A stretch of DNA of 64,000 bases, taken from assembly GCF_029318685.1 (NCBI RefSeq), contig NZ_CP119677.1:1116001-1180000 (forward strand), given 5' to 3'. Source of the DNA: Ruminiclostridium papyrosolvens DSM 2782 (GTDB lineage Bacteria; Bacillota; Clostridia; Acetivibrionales; DSM-1351). The first letter of the stretch is position 1. Each line of letters starts with the position of its first letter. Position numbers and translations under genes: made by a program. This document shows, piece by piece, positions 37,239 through 47,901 of this stretch. The notes beneath the pieces are model-generated. The model was not told the origin of the DNA, did not search any database, and was given only the letters and a program-made list of their open reading frames with translations.

Positions 37239-38864
37239 ATGTTTAACAAAAGTAAAAACCGTAAGTTCAGAATTTTTAGCACTTTATTTTCAGCACTTTT
37301 ATGTGCCTGCATTATCAACAGTAGTTTACCGCTTACAGCAAATGCTGCAATGGCAACTGGCAAAGCTAAATGGGTTGGTAATATTTGGTATGGTGGTTCT
37401 GCGCCAAGCCGTTATGGAGACTATTGGAATCAGCTTACACCTGAAAATGCTACCAAGTGGGGTTCATGTGAATCACAGCAAGGCGTATACAATTTTAGTC
37501 AGGCTAAAGCAATGTATAATTACTGTAAAACAAACAAAATTCCTTTTAAGTTCCATACACTTATCTGGGGCTCACAGTATCCAAATTGGTTAGGCGGTTT
37601 ATCCGGTTCAGCAAGAAAAACAGCCATAGAAAACTGGTATAAAGCTGCTGCACAGAATTTCCCGGATGCTGAATACATTGATGTTGTAAATGAAGCTATG
37701 CCCGGACATGCCCCATTCCCATACAAGAATGATATCGGAGGAGACAATGGTCTCTATGGTACAGGCTGGGATTGGATTGTATGGTCTTTTGAAATGGCTC
37801 GTAAATATTTCCCAAATTCAAAACTGCTGATTAATGACTATAATGTTTTGAATGAATGGTCTTGTCTTGACCAATATATACCTGTTGTAAAAATATTGAA
37901 GGCAAGAAACCTGATTGATGGTGTTGGTTGCCAATCACACGGACTTGATAAGACAAGCGCTGCAAATCTGAAGTCAAGACTGGACAGACTTGCTGCAACA
38001 GGTGTACCTATATATATTTCTGAATTTGATTTAGATATCGCAGATGATAATACACAGAAAAACAAGATGCAGGAGCTTTTCCCTGTAATGTATGAACATT
38101 CAGCAGTAAAAGGTGTTACTATCTGGGGATACTTGCAGGGACATACCTGGATTCCGAATTCTCACCTTCTGCGCAGTGACGGATCTGAAAGACCTGCAAT
38201 GACTTGGTTAAAGCAGTATATGGCAAAAGTTCCGGGTGATGATGTACCTGTAGAAACAAGAAGTGCATTTTCAAAATTGGAAGCAGAAAGCTATAACGAC
38301 CAGTCCGGAATACAGAACGTTACATGTGATGAAGGAACAGAGGCTGTGGGATATACAGAAAACGGAGATTATACCGTTTACAAGAATATTGATTTCTCAA
38401 ACGGAGCTACAGGCTTCCTTGCAAGAGTATCAAGTGCTAACAGCGGAGGAAAAATCGAAATCAGACTTGATAGCCCTACAGGTACATTGATAGGAACTTG
38501 TCCGGTTTCAGGAACAGGGGACTGGCAGAAATTTGTGGATGCTAAGTGTACTGTCAGCGGTGTAAGCGGAAAGCATGACTTGTATCTGAAATTCACAGGA
38601 GACAGCGGTTACTTAATTAATCTAAATTGGTTTATGTTCAGCAACACTCCTGTTTCTACAGATAAAATAGGTGACTTGAATTCAGACGGACAAATAGATG
38701 CACTTGATTTGCTGGTATTGAAAAAGTGTATTTTAGGTATGGGAACTGTTGAAAATACAAAGCTTGCAGATGTGGATGCCAGCGGCACAATTGATTCCAT
38801 TGATTTCGTACTTATGAAACAGTACATACTTGGTCAAATATCAGTATTTCCTGCTGAAAAATAA
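37239..38864 (+). CDS. GH10 endo-xylanase - CBM6 - dockerin
   Basis: A 541-residue cellulosomal xylanase. Signal peptide about 1-32; GH10 barrel about 34-335 with acid/base Glu near 152 (VVNEAM) and nucleophile Glu near 262 (ISEFDLDI); family 6 carbohydrate-binding module about 341-467 (FSKLEAESYNDQSG ... GYLINLNWFMF); type I dockerin about 478-541 (QIDALDLLVLKK; TIDSIDFVLMKQ). It cuts the beta-1,4-xylan backbone, while CBM6 binds xylan. First gene after the leader, with GGAGGG 8 bases upstream. It supplies the main endo-activity for the debranching enzymes encoded after it. Confidence 0.96.
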   Translation: MFNKSKNRKFRIFSTLFSALLCACIINSSLPLTANAAMATGKAKWVGNIWYGGSAPSRYGDYWNQLTPENATKWGSCESQQGVYNFSQAKAMYNYCKTNKIPFKFHTLIWGSQYPNWLGGLSGSARKTAIENWYKAAAQNFPDAEYIDVVNEAMPGHAPFPYKNDIGGDNGLYGTGWDWIVWSFEMARKYFPNSKLLINDYNVLNEWSCLDQYIPVVKILKARNLIDGVGCQSHGLDKTSAANLKSRLDRLAATGVPIYISEFDLDIADDNTQKNKMQELFPVMYEHSAVKGVTIWGYLQGHTWIPNSHLLRSDGSERPAMTWLKQYMAKVPGDDVPVETRSAFSKLEAESYNDQSGIQNVTCDEGTEAVGYTENGDYTVYKNIDFSNGATGFLARVSSANSGGKIEIRLDSPTGTLIGTCPVSGTGDWQKFVDAKCTVSGVSGKHDLYLKFTGDSGYLINLNWFMFSNTPVSTDKIGDLNSDGQIDALDLLVLKKCILGMGTVENTKLADVDASGTIDSIDFVLMKQYILGQISVFPAEK

Positions 38865-38912
38865 TTATTAGACATTTACAAGAAATAAAAATGATTTAAA
38901 AGAGGTAAGATG

Positions 38913-40487
38913 ATGAAAAAAGTACGCAAAATTGCAGCTCTCTTATCAGCAATTTCTCTATTTGTTCCAACCGTAAGCTATGCGGACAACCCCATAGTGC
39001 AGACTTTATTTACTGCCGATCCGGCACCTATGGTATATAAAGATACTTGCTACGTGTATACGGGACATGATGAGGATAAATTGGTAAATAATTTCTTTAC
39101 CATGAATGACTGGAGATGTTACTCCTCTACTGATATGGCAAACTGGACGGATAACGGTTCGCCACTGTCATACTCTTCCTTTAGCTGGGCAAAAGGAGAT
39201 GCGTGGGCAGGTCAATGTGTTCAAAGAAACGGAAAGTTTTATTACTATGTCCCCCTGACACCTAAAAACGGAGGAACGGCAATAGGTGTTGCTGTATCGG
39301 ACAGCCCTACAGGCCCGTTTAAAGATCTTATTGGAAAACCATTGGTTAGTACGGGCAGCGGCGACATTGACCCCACGGTATATATTGATGATGACGGACA
39401 GGCTTATCTGTACTGGGGCAATCCAAACCTCTACTATGTAAAGCTGAATCAGGATATGATTTCTTACTCAGGGAGTATTGTAAAGGTACCTTTAACAACT
39501 GCAAGCTTTGGAACAAGAAGTAAAACCGACAGGCCAACTACATATGAGGAAGGCCCATGGTTTTACAAACGCAACAGTTTATATTATATGGTCTTTGCGG
39601 CAGGTCCAATATCAGAGCATATAGGTTATTCCACCAGTACAGGGCCTACAGGACCTTGGACTTACCGTGGAAAAATTATGCCTACTCAGGGCAGCAGTTT
39701 TACGAATCATCCCGGAGTGGCTGATTTTAAGGGCAATTCCTATTTCTTCTATCATAATGGTGCTTTGCCGGATGGAGGAGGGTATCACCGTTCTGTGTGT
39801 GTTGAGCAGTTTAAGTACAATTCAGATGGTACTTTCCCCACGATAAACATGACTACAACCGGCCCTGCTCAAGTAGGCAATCTAAACCCTTATGTAAAAA
39901 CCGAGGCGGAGACAATCTGCTGGGAATCAGGTATTGAAACAGAGCCCTGTAGTGAAGGTGGAATGAATGTAGCCTTTATTGAAAATGGAGACTACATAAA
40001 GGTAAAAGGTGTTGATTTTGGTACAGGAGCAGCTTCTTTTACTGCCAGAGTCTCTTCGGCTAACAGCGGCGGGAATATAGAACTGCGACTTGACAGTCCT
40101 ACAGGAAAATTGGTAGGGACTTGTGCGGTTAAAGAAACAGGCGGCTGGCAGACTTGGGTGGATAAGACCTGTACTGTAAGCGGCGCGGAAGGTATACATG
40201 ACTTGTATCTGAAATTTACGGGTGGAAGCGGTTATCTGTTCAACTTTAACTGGTGGAAGTTCACCAAAGCGGGGAACACAACTGTTATTGGAGACCTGAA
40301 TGGAGATAATAGCGTGGATTCAACGGATTATGCTCTGATGAAGAAATATCTTTTGGGTATAATTACGGATTTCCCGGTTGAAAACGATATTGAAGCCGGA
40401 GACTTTAACAAGGATGGCGTTATTGACTCAATTGATTTTGTATTATTAAAAAAATATCTGCTTGGTACGATTCCAAGTCTAGATTAA
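38913..40487 (+). CDS. GH43 arabinofuranosidase/xylosidase - CBM6 - dockerin
   Basis: About 524 residues. Signal peptide ending near VSYADNP; GH43 five-bladed propeller about 25-325 with base Asp near 36 (ADPAPMVY), modulating Asp near 153 (DIDPTVYIDDDG) and acid Glu near 213 (EEGPWFYKR); CBM6 about 330-450 (its AETICWESG start differs from that of most cluster CBM6s); dockerin about 460-524. Its dockerin pairs are VDSTD and IDSID rather than Ala-Leu/Ala-Ile. Close paralogue of the gene at 46024. It probably removes arabinose from arabinoxylan. Two ATGs are adjacent; the second (38913) has better SD spacing. Confidence 0.93.
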   Translation: MKKVRKIAALLSAISLFVPTVSYADNPIVQTLFTADPAPMVYKDTCYVYTGHDEDKLVNNFFTMNDWRCYSSTDMANWTDNGSPLSYSSFSWAKGDAWAGQCVQRNGKFYYYVPLTPKNGGTAIGVAVSDSPTGPFKDLIGKPLVSTGSGDIDPTVYIDDDGQAYLYWGNPNLYYVKLNQDMISYSGSIVKVPLTTASFGTRSKTDRPTTYEEGPWFYKRNSLYYMVFAAGPISEHIGYSTSTGPTGPWTYRGKIMPTQGSSFTNHPGVADFKGNSYFFYHNGALPDGGGYHRSVCVEQFKYNSDGTFPTINMTTTGPAQVGNLNPYVKTEAETICWESGIETEPCSEGGMNVAFIENGDYIKVKGVDFGTGAASFTARVSSANSGGNIELRLDSPTGKLVGTCAVKETGGWQTWVDKTCTVSGAEGIHDLYLKFTGGSGYLFNFNWWKFTKAGNTTVIGDLNGDNSVDSTDYALMKKYLLGIITDFPVENDIEAGDFNKDGVIDSIDFVLLKKYLLGTIPSLD

Positions 40488-40517
40488 TCTGTGTGTTAAA
40501 AGAAAGGGGTTAAATAA

Positions 40518-41990
<1,473 letters not shown>

Positions 41991-42018
41991 TTTATCCTAT
42001 TTTATTTAGTCTGGGTTA

Positions 42019-42050
42019 AGCAGGTAAATTATTCAATTTACCTGCTCTCT
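42019..42050 (+). terminator. Intercistronic stem-loop after the first CE1 gene
   Basis: AGCAGGTAAATT and AATTTACCTGCT form a perfect 12-bp stem with loop ATTC, followed by CTCTTTAAAA. It could attenuate or mark a 3' end within the operon; the U-run is weak. Confidence 0.55.
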
Positions 42051-42082
42051 TTAAAATAATAACTAAAAGGAGGAACAATGTG

Positions 42083-44305
42083 ATGAGGTTTAAAAAGGCT
42101 CTAAGTATTCTATTACTGTTATGCCTATTGGTTGCGCCAACTACTTATGCAGGTGCATGGCAGTCTGATAATAACAACGGTACCTACACAAACCCGATTC
42201 TGAACGCTGATTACCCTGATATTTCTGCTATTAGGGTAGGAAGTGATTATTATATGGTAAGTTCCACTTTCGTATCGTTTCCATCGATACCTATTCTTCA
42301 TTCAAAGGATTTAATCAACTGGGAAATTATAGGATATGTTACTTCGGACCTTAACGGTACGGGGAAATCCTATAATCTGTCAAATACGTTTAATGATTAC
42401 GGACATGGCTGCTGGGCACCTACCATTGCCTACCGTAACGGAACATATTATGTGGGAATTTATCAGGCACAGGGAAAGTTCATCATGTGCACTGCCACTA
42501 ATCCGGCAGGCCCTTATACAAAAACAGTTTACAACCAGGGCTTTCATGATCCGGGACTTTTTATTGATGACGACGGTACAGGCTACATTGTCTCTGAAGC
42601 AAATGATGTAAAGGTTACTAAACTAAGCTCTGATTATAAGTCGGTAGTGAGTAGTAAGGTGACAACCCGTATCGCAGGTGCAACCGGAAATTATCTGGTT
42701 GAAGGTACACATGTAATGAAAAAGAACGGATATTACTATATATTCCGTAACTCTACTCCACCTGAATCGTATACATATTGCCTCAGATCCAAAGACATAT
42801 ATGGACCTTATGAAATGAGGATACTGTTGAATGGTCCCAGCATTTCCGGTGGAAGTCAAATTCACCAAGGGGGAGTTATAGATACCGTAAAAGGTGAATG
42901 GTGGTTCTATGTATTTCAGGATGGTCAGGGTCTTGGCCGAAGAGACATTTTAGTACCTATGCAGTGGCAGAATGATTGGCCGGTACTTGGAGACCCAGCC
43001 ACAGTAAAAAATGTAACTATAGCAGGAAAAAGCTATCCTATGGGTTCAGTGCCTGTTACATACAAGAAGCCGGATGTAGGTGAAACCTATCCAACTCTTA
43101 CTATTCCCAATACTGATGAGTTCACTTCAACAACAATGGGATTTCAGTGGCAGTGGAATCACTATCCGGACAATACAAAATGGTCTTTAAGCGAGAGACC
43201 GGGCTATCTGAGACTTTATGCAAAGAATGCAAATAATCTTTGGAGAGCTACCAATACACTTACCCAAAGAGTTGAGGGGCCTGATTGCCAAGGAACTATA
43301 GAGCTTGACACCACCAATATGGCAGACGGTGATAATGCAGGACTATGCCTGCTTAACATTCCGTATGGAACTATAGGGGTAAGCAAGTCAGGGGGAGTAA
43401 AAAAAATAGTAGCTAATATTAACGCCAGCAAGGATTCTTCAGGAACCATAACAAATGGCCCTGCACTTTCAGGCAATATTGTCTATTTAAGAGCAAAAGC
43501 GGATTTGAAAAGTAACAAGGCTACTTTTTACTATAGCAATGATAATGTAAACTTTACGCAACTTGGCGGAACCTTAAACATGCCTTTTGATTTGGGATTT
43601 TTCCAAGGTGATAAGTTCGGTATATACAATTATACAACTGCTTCTTCAGGAGGATATGCCGATATTAACTGGTTCCGCTACTATACTTCTGCAGGACCGA
43701 ATCCACCAATTCCTGAGGTTCCGTTATCAGCTTTTGACAAAATAGAGGCTGAAAACTTCACTTCACAGTCAGGAATCCAGAATGTAGATTGTGATGAGGG
43801 CGGACAGGCTGTAGGATACACCGAAAACGGAGATTACGTTGTTTATAAAAGTGTTGACTTCGGAAACGGTGCAAAAAGTTTTAAAGCCAGATCATCAAGT
43901 GCAACCAACGGAGGCACTATTGAAATAAGACTTGACAGCGTAACCGGCACATTAATCGGTTCTTGTCAGGTTGCAGGAACCGGAGGATGGCAAACATTTG
44001 CTGATTCAGTTTGCTCCGTAAGCGGAGTTACCGGAAAGCATGACTTGTATCTGAAATTTACAGGGGAAAGCGGATATCTGATTAATCTTAACTGGATTCA
44101 ATTCACCGAAGGCAGCAGCGCTGTTGTTCCGGGAGACATAAACGGTGACGGACAGATTGATGCGATTGACTTACAGCTCATGAAAAAGTATCTTCTTGGA
44201 CTGGGTGAAATAGAGAACGTAAAGGCTGCTGATTTGGATGGAAATGGTGAGATTAATGCCATTGATTTTTCATTATTGAAAAAGTACTTGCTGGGAATTC
44301 AGTAG
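42083..44305 (+). CDS. GH43 beta-xylosidase-type enzyme with beta-sandwich - CBM6 - dockerin
   Basis: About 740 residues. After the signal peptide (ending TTYAGA) comes a GH43 propeller with NADYPDIS (base Asp), FHDPGLFIDDDG (second Asp) and VEGTHVMKK (acid Glu). It is followed by the concanavalin-like C-terminal sandwich of beta-xylosidase-type GH43s (about 340-545; FQWQWNHYPDNTKWSL), a CBM6 (about 548-675) and a dockerin (about 682-740; [24 protein letters not shown]). Substrate may be xylo-oligosaccharides or arabinosyl branches. The ATG at 42083 is 9 bases after AAGGAGG; an ATG at 42078 runs into TGA. Confidence 0.92.
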   Translation: MRFKKALSILLLLCLLVAPTTYAGAWQSDNNNGTYTNPILNADYPDISAIRVGSDYYMVSSTFVSFPSIPILHSKDLINWEIIGYVTSDLNGTGKSYNLSNTFNDYGHGCWAPTIAYRNGTYYVGIYQAQGKFIMCTATNPAGPYTKTVYNQGFHDPGLFIDDDGTGYIVSEANDVKVTKLSSDYKSVVSSKVTTRIAGATGNYLVEGTHVMKKNGYYYIFRNSTPPESYTYCLRSKDIYGPYEMRILLNGPSISGGSQIHQGGVIDTVKGEWWFYVFQDGQGLGRRDILVPMQWQNDWPVLGDPATVKNVTIAGKSYPMGSVPVTYKKPDVGETYPTLTIPNTDEFTSTTMGFQWQWNHYPDNTKWSLSERPGYLRLYAKNANNLWRATNTLTQRVEGPDCQGTIELDTTNMADGDNAGLCLLNIPYGTIGVSKSGGVKKIVANINASKDSSGTITNGPALSGNIVYLRAKADLKSNKATFYYSNDNVNFTQLGGTLNMPFDLGFFQGDKFGIYNYTTASSGGYADINWFRYYTSAGPNPPIPEVPLSAFDKIEAENFTSQSGIQNVDCDEGGQAVGYTENGDYVVYKSVDFGNGAKSFKARSSSATNGGTIEIRLDSVTGTLIGSCQVAGTGGWQTFADSVCSVSGVTGKHDLYLKFTGESGYLINLNWIQFTEGSSAVVPGDINGDGQIDAIDLQLMKKYLLGLGEIENVKAADLDGNGEINAIDFSLLKKYLLGIQ

Positions 44306-44349
44306 TAAATCGTTTGTTTCAATAAACTTTAAAAAAGGAAGGATAAAGT

Positions 44350-45969
44350 ATGAGCAAATTAGTTAAAAAAGGTTTTGCAATGTTTTTAGGCTTGTTTATG
44401 ATGATATCAACTATGGGTACAGTTGCCAATGCTGCCGCAAACCCAAATCCCTCATGGAATGTTGACGAGAGGGTTATTTTTCACAACCAGTGCAGTCCCT
44501 ACGATTACTATGGGGCTAAAGACCCTACTATTGTTTATTATAACGGTAAATACCTGGTTTATTACACAGGTGCAAATAAAAGCGGGGGATGGCAAATGTG
44601 TTTTACATCTGCAAGCACAATTACAGATTTAAAGACTGCTAAACGTACATATATGAGTAAAATAGGAGAAAGTTATTTCTGTGCGCCGGAAATATTCTAT
44701 TTTGAACCTCAGAAATTATGGTATCTGGTTTATCAGGATGGTACTCACGGAGCAGCTTATGCAACCACAACAACTCCTGACGACCCGAATTCGTGGTCGG
44801 GGCCAAAATCTTTTGGCATATCCGGCAACATGGGTTGGGACTATTATGTAATATGCGATGACCAGTACGCTTACCTGTACAATACACCAAGTGACGGGTC
44901 GGGAAAACTGTATATGAGAAAAACCACTCTGGCAAACTTCCCTAATAAGGGCTGGAGTACACCAACCGTAGCCTGCTCAAATGTTTTTGAAGGAGCAGAG
45001 GTATATAAGAGTCTTGCCGACAATCAGTATTATCTGCTTATTGAAGCAATGATAGACGGAAGAAGCTATGAGCTCTTCACATCATCAAGTGCCGGGGGAC
45101 CATGGACTCTGGTAAACAATAAATGGGCAACAAGAAGCAATCTTACAAAATACAACGCAGACAAGTGGACAACAAATGTATCACATGGAGAACTTATACG
45201 TGCCGGATATAATCAGAAGCTGGAAATCAATGATATAAACAAGGTGGATTTCCTAATTCAGGGTACAACAAACATGTCAGGTGAATACCAACAAATCACC
45301 TGGGATTTGGGCCTTATCAGAAATTACACTAAAGGTTCTGACGAGCCTGTTACTCCAAGATCTGCTTTTGACAAAATAGAAGCTGAAAGCTGGAATGACC
45401 AATCCGGAATCCAGAACGTAACCTGTGATGAAGGAACTGAGGCTGTAGGGTACACTGAAAATGGTGATTACAGCGTATACAAGAGCATAGATTTCGGAAG
45501 CGGTGCTACCAACTTCCAGGCAAGAGTATCAAGTGCTACCAGCGGAGGTAAGATTGAGATAAGACTAGACAGCGCAACAGGAACCTTGGTTGGGACTTGC
45601 CCTGTTTCAGGAACAGGGGACTGGCAGACCTTTGCGGATGTGAACTGTTCCGTCAGCGGTGTAAGCGGTAAACACGACTTATATCTCAAATATGTTGGAG
45701 ACAGCGGATATTTAATGAATATTAATTGGTTTAAATTCAGTAATACACCTGTTATTACAGGTAAATTAGGCGATATAAATTCTGACGGACAGATAGACTC
45801 CATTGATTTACAATTAATAAAAAAGCACATTTTAGGCTTAGGAACAATAGAAAACACAAAGCTTGCGGACTTGGATGCCGACGGAGAAGTTAACGCTATT
45901 GATTTTTCACTGATGAAGCAATACATACTGGGGGCGATTACTGTTTTTCCCGGTGCAGGTGCAGTATGA
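44350..45969 (+). CDS. GH62 alpha-L-arabinofuranosidase - CBM6 - dockerin
   Basis: A 539-residue enzyme. Signal peptide about 1-28; GH62 domain about 30-335 (WNVDERVIFHNQCSPYDYYG, AKDPTIVYY with base Asp, APEIFYF, FEGAEVYK with acid Glu, MSGEYQQITWDLG); CBM6 about 340-465; dockerin about 475-539. GH62 enzymes release arabinose from singly substituted xylose units of arabinoxylan. From residue 28 to the end of CBM6 it differs from the GH62 part of the gene at 53158 at only two residues (both Arg/Lys), indicating recent duplication or gene conversion. Confidence 0.95.
   Translation: MSKLVKKGFAMFLGLFMMISTMGTVANAAANPNPSWNVDERVIFHNQCSPYDYYGAKDPTIVYYNGKYLVYYTGANKSGGWQMCFTSASTITDLKTAKRTYMSKIGESYFCAPEIFYFEPQKLWYLVYQDGTHGAAYATTTTPDDPNSWSGPKSFGISGNMGWDYYVICDDQYAYLYNTPSDGSGKLYMRKTTLANFPNKGWSTPTVACSNVFEGAEVYKSLADNQYYLLIEAMIDGRSYELFTSSSAGGPWTLVNNKWATRSNLTKYNADKWTTNVSHGELIRAGYNQKLEINDINKVDFLIQGTTNMSGEYQQITWDLGLIRNYTKGSDEPVTPRSAFDKIEAESWNDQSGIQNVTCDEGTEAVGYTENGDYSVYKSIDFGSGATNFQARVSSATSGGKIEIRLDSATGTLVGTCPVSGTGDWQTFADVNCSVSGVSGKHDLYLKYVGDSGYLMNINWFKFSNTPVITGKLGDINSDGQIDSIDLQLIKKHILGLGTIENTKLADLDADGEVNAIDFSLMKQYILGAITVFPGAGAV
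44428..45935 (+). repeat. GH62-CBM6-dockerin duplication, copy 1
   Basis: Nearly identical to 53233-54752 in the same orientation. The first ~1310 bp align without gaps (offset 8805), then a 12-bp linker difference occurs, and the dockerin part realigns (offset 8817). Signal-peptide and C-terminal sequences on either side are different. Confidence 0.9.
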
Positions 45970-46023
45970 CAGAAAAATATCTAATAAACATGTGACAAAA
46001 TTAATTAGAAAAGAGGTATTTTT

Positions 46024-47553
46024 ATGAAAAAGGCTTGTAAGATATTGGGACTTTTAATTATTTTTTCTACTCTTTTTTCATTTGTATGTTATGCGGACAA
46101 TCCATTGGTACAAACTCTTTACACTGCCGATCCTGCTCCTATGGTGTATGACGGTACTTGTTATCTATATACAGGACATGATGAAGATACAATAGTTAAT
46201 AATTTTTATACCATGAATGACTGGAGATGTTATTCATCAACTGACATGGTAAACTGGACGGATCATGGATCACCATTGAAGGCTACTACCTTCAGCTGGG
46301 CAAAAGGTGATGCTTGGGCAGGACAGGTAATTAATAGAAATGGTAAGTTTTATTTCTATGTCCCTGTAACCAGAAAAACCGGCGGCTATGCACTGGGTGT
46401 TGCCGTATCTGACAGCCCTGTAGGGCCATTTACAGATGCTATAGGAAAACCACTGGTAACCAACAACGGAGGCTCTGATATAGACCCTACCGTATTTATA
46501 GACGACAACGGACAGGCTTACATGTACTGGGGAAATGGAAATTTATGGTATGTAAAGCTGAATCAAGATATGATTTCTTATTCAGGAAGTGTTGTACAGG
46601 TATCCAAACCTTCAGGCTATATAGAAGGACCATGGTTCTATAAACGCAATAATTTATACTACATGGTTTATGCCGGATGGGCTGGAGGAAGCGAAAACAT
46701 ACAGTATGCCACAAGCAACAGTCCTACCGGACCATGGACATCTAAAGGTGCTATTATGCCTAATCAAAACAGTTTTACTAACCATCCGGGGGTAACGGAC
46801 TATAAAGGAAATTCCTATTTCTTTTATCATACAGGTAATTTACCAGGCGGAGGAAGCTATCACCGTTCTGTAGGTGTAGAACAATTCAAATACAATTCTG
46901 ACGGTACAATCCCCAATATCCCCATAACTCAAACCGGCCCTACTCAAATCGGAAAGCTGAACCCATATGTCAAAAACGAGGCTGAAACAATCTGCTGGGA
47001 GTCCGGCATTGAAACAGAAGTATGCAGTGAAGGCGGAATGGATGTAGGTAGTATTGAAAATGGCGACTATATAAAGGTAAAAGGTGTGGATTTTGGTACC
47101 GGTGCCGTATCCTTTGATGCAAGAGTGGCTTCGGCAAATAGTGGAGGAAATATAGAACTCCGTCTTGACAGCCCTACCGGAAAACTGGTGGGAACCTGTG
47201 CCGTCAGCGGAACAGGCGGTTGGCAGACATGGACGGACAAGTCTTGTACAGTTAGTGGTGCCACAGGAGCTCATGATTTATACCTGAAGTTTACAGGGGG
47301 CAGCGGATATCTATTCAATCTGAACTGGTGGAAGTTTAATCAAGAAATAGTAAACCCTGTTGTTGTAGGGGATCTAAATGGAGATGGCAGTGTAGATGCG
47401 GCAGATTATGTATTGATGAAGAAATATATTCTTGGATTAATTACTGATTTTCCTGTAGATAACGACATTGAAGCAGGAGATTTAAACAAGGACGGAGTTA
47501 TTGATTCACTTGATTTAATTGCGTTCAAAAAACTCTTATTGGGTATTGGTTAA
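46024..47553 (+). CDS. GH43 arabinofuranosidase/xylosidase - CBM6 - dockerin, second copy type
   Basis: A 509-residue paralogue of the protein at 38913 with the same module order. Signal peptide about 1-24; GH43 about 25-305 with ADPAPMVY, DIDPTVFIDDNG and IEGPWFYKR carrying the catalytic acids; CBM6 about 315-440 (AETICWESG); dockerin about 450-509 with VDAAD and IDSLD pairs. A short loop present in the other copy (TASFGTRSKTDRPTTYE region) is replaced by SKPSGY near the acid Glu, which may change specificity. The GH127 remnant follows 19 bp downstream. Confidence 0.93.
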   Translation: MKKACKILGLLIIFSTLFSFVCYADNPLVQTLYTADPAPMVYDGTCYLYTGHDEDTIVNNFYTMNDWRCYSSTDMVNWTDHGSPLKATTFSWAKGDAWAGQVINRNGKFYFYVPVTRKTGGYALGVAVSDSPVGPFTDAIGKPLVTNNGGSDIDPTVFIDDNGQAYMYWGNGNLWYVKLNQDMISYSGSVVQVSKPSGYIEGPWFYKRNNLYYMVYAGWAGGSENIQYATSNSPTGPWTSKGAIMPNQNSFTNHPGVTDYKGNSYFFYHTGNLPGGGSYHRSVGVEQFKYNSDGTIPNIPITQTGPTQIGKLNPYVKNEAETICWESGIETEVCSEGGMDVGSIENGDYIKVKGVDFGTGAVSFDARVASANSGGNIELRLDSPTGKLVGTCAVSGTGGWQTWTDKSCTVSGATGAHDLYLKFTGGSGYLFNLNWWKFNQEIVNPVVVGDLNGDGSVDAADYVLMKKYILGLITDFPVDNDIEAGDLNKDGVIDSLDLIAFKKLLLGIG

Positions 47554-47572
47554 AAATTAAGAGTATGCTTTA

Positions 47573-47857
47573 TTGATAAACGAGATCATGGCTTCTCAAA
47601 ATCCTGAAACAGGAATGGAGAACTTCACAAAGCTGAACGACAGCTTGTATTACAATAATGGCTCGGATTTGTATGTAAACATGTATCTTAGTTCTACCAT
47701 GAACTGGAGCGAAAATGGTCTTTCATTGACACAACAGGCAAATGTACCGTTATCAGATAAAGTAACCTATACTATGGTAAAGTACGGTGATGTCAATACG
47801 GATGGCACTGTAGATACAATTGATTTGGTTCTGTTAAAGCAGTTCTTGCTGGGGTAA
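47573..47857 (+). pseudogene. Remnant of a GH127-type beta-L-arabinofuranosidase - dockerin gene
   Basis: An open stretch without signal peptide or SD. Its product starts ASQNPETGM then MENFTKLNDSLYYNN...LYVNMYLSSTMNWSENGLSLTQ, matching two non-contiguous pieces of GH127 enzymes (family: ASQNPETGM... and ...GTGMENHTKLGDSIYF...LYVNLFI.S.LNW). It then jumps directly to a single dockerin repeat (YGDVNTDGTVDTIDLVLLKQFLLG). The frame ends in TAA where intact dockerins continue Lys-Ile-Thr-Asp-Phe, and the bases after the stop still read ITDF. So at least two internal deletions and a nonsense change are visible. Most of the enzyme, including its active site, is missing. Confidence 0.8.
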
Positions 47858-47901
47858 ATAACAGATTTTTAAAAAAATAAAATTAGGGGGGAGACAAAAG
47901 T

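Noticed and set aside
45468-45926. Minus-strand ORF opposite CBM6-dockerin, with a copy at 54273-54791 and similar ones in other cluster genes
   Set aside because: They recur wherever CBM6-dockerin DNA recurs and lack SD sites; they are antisense shadows of the repeated modules.
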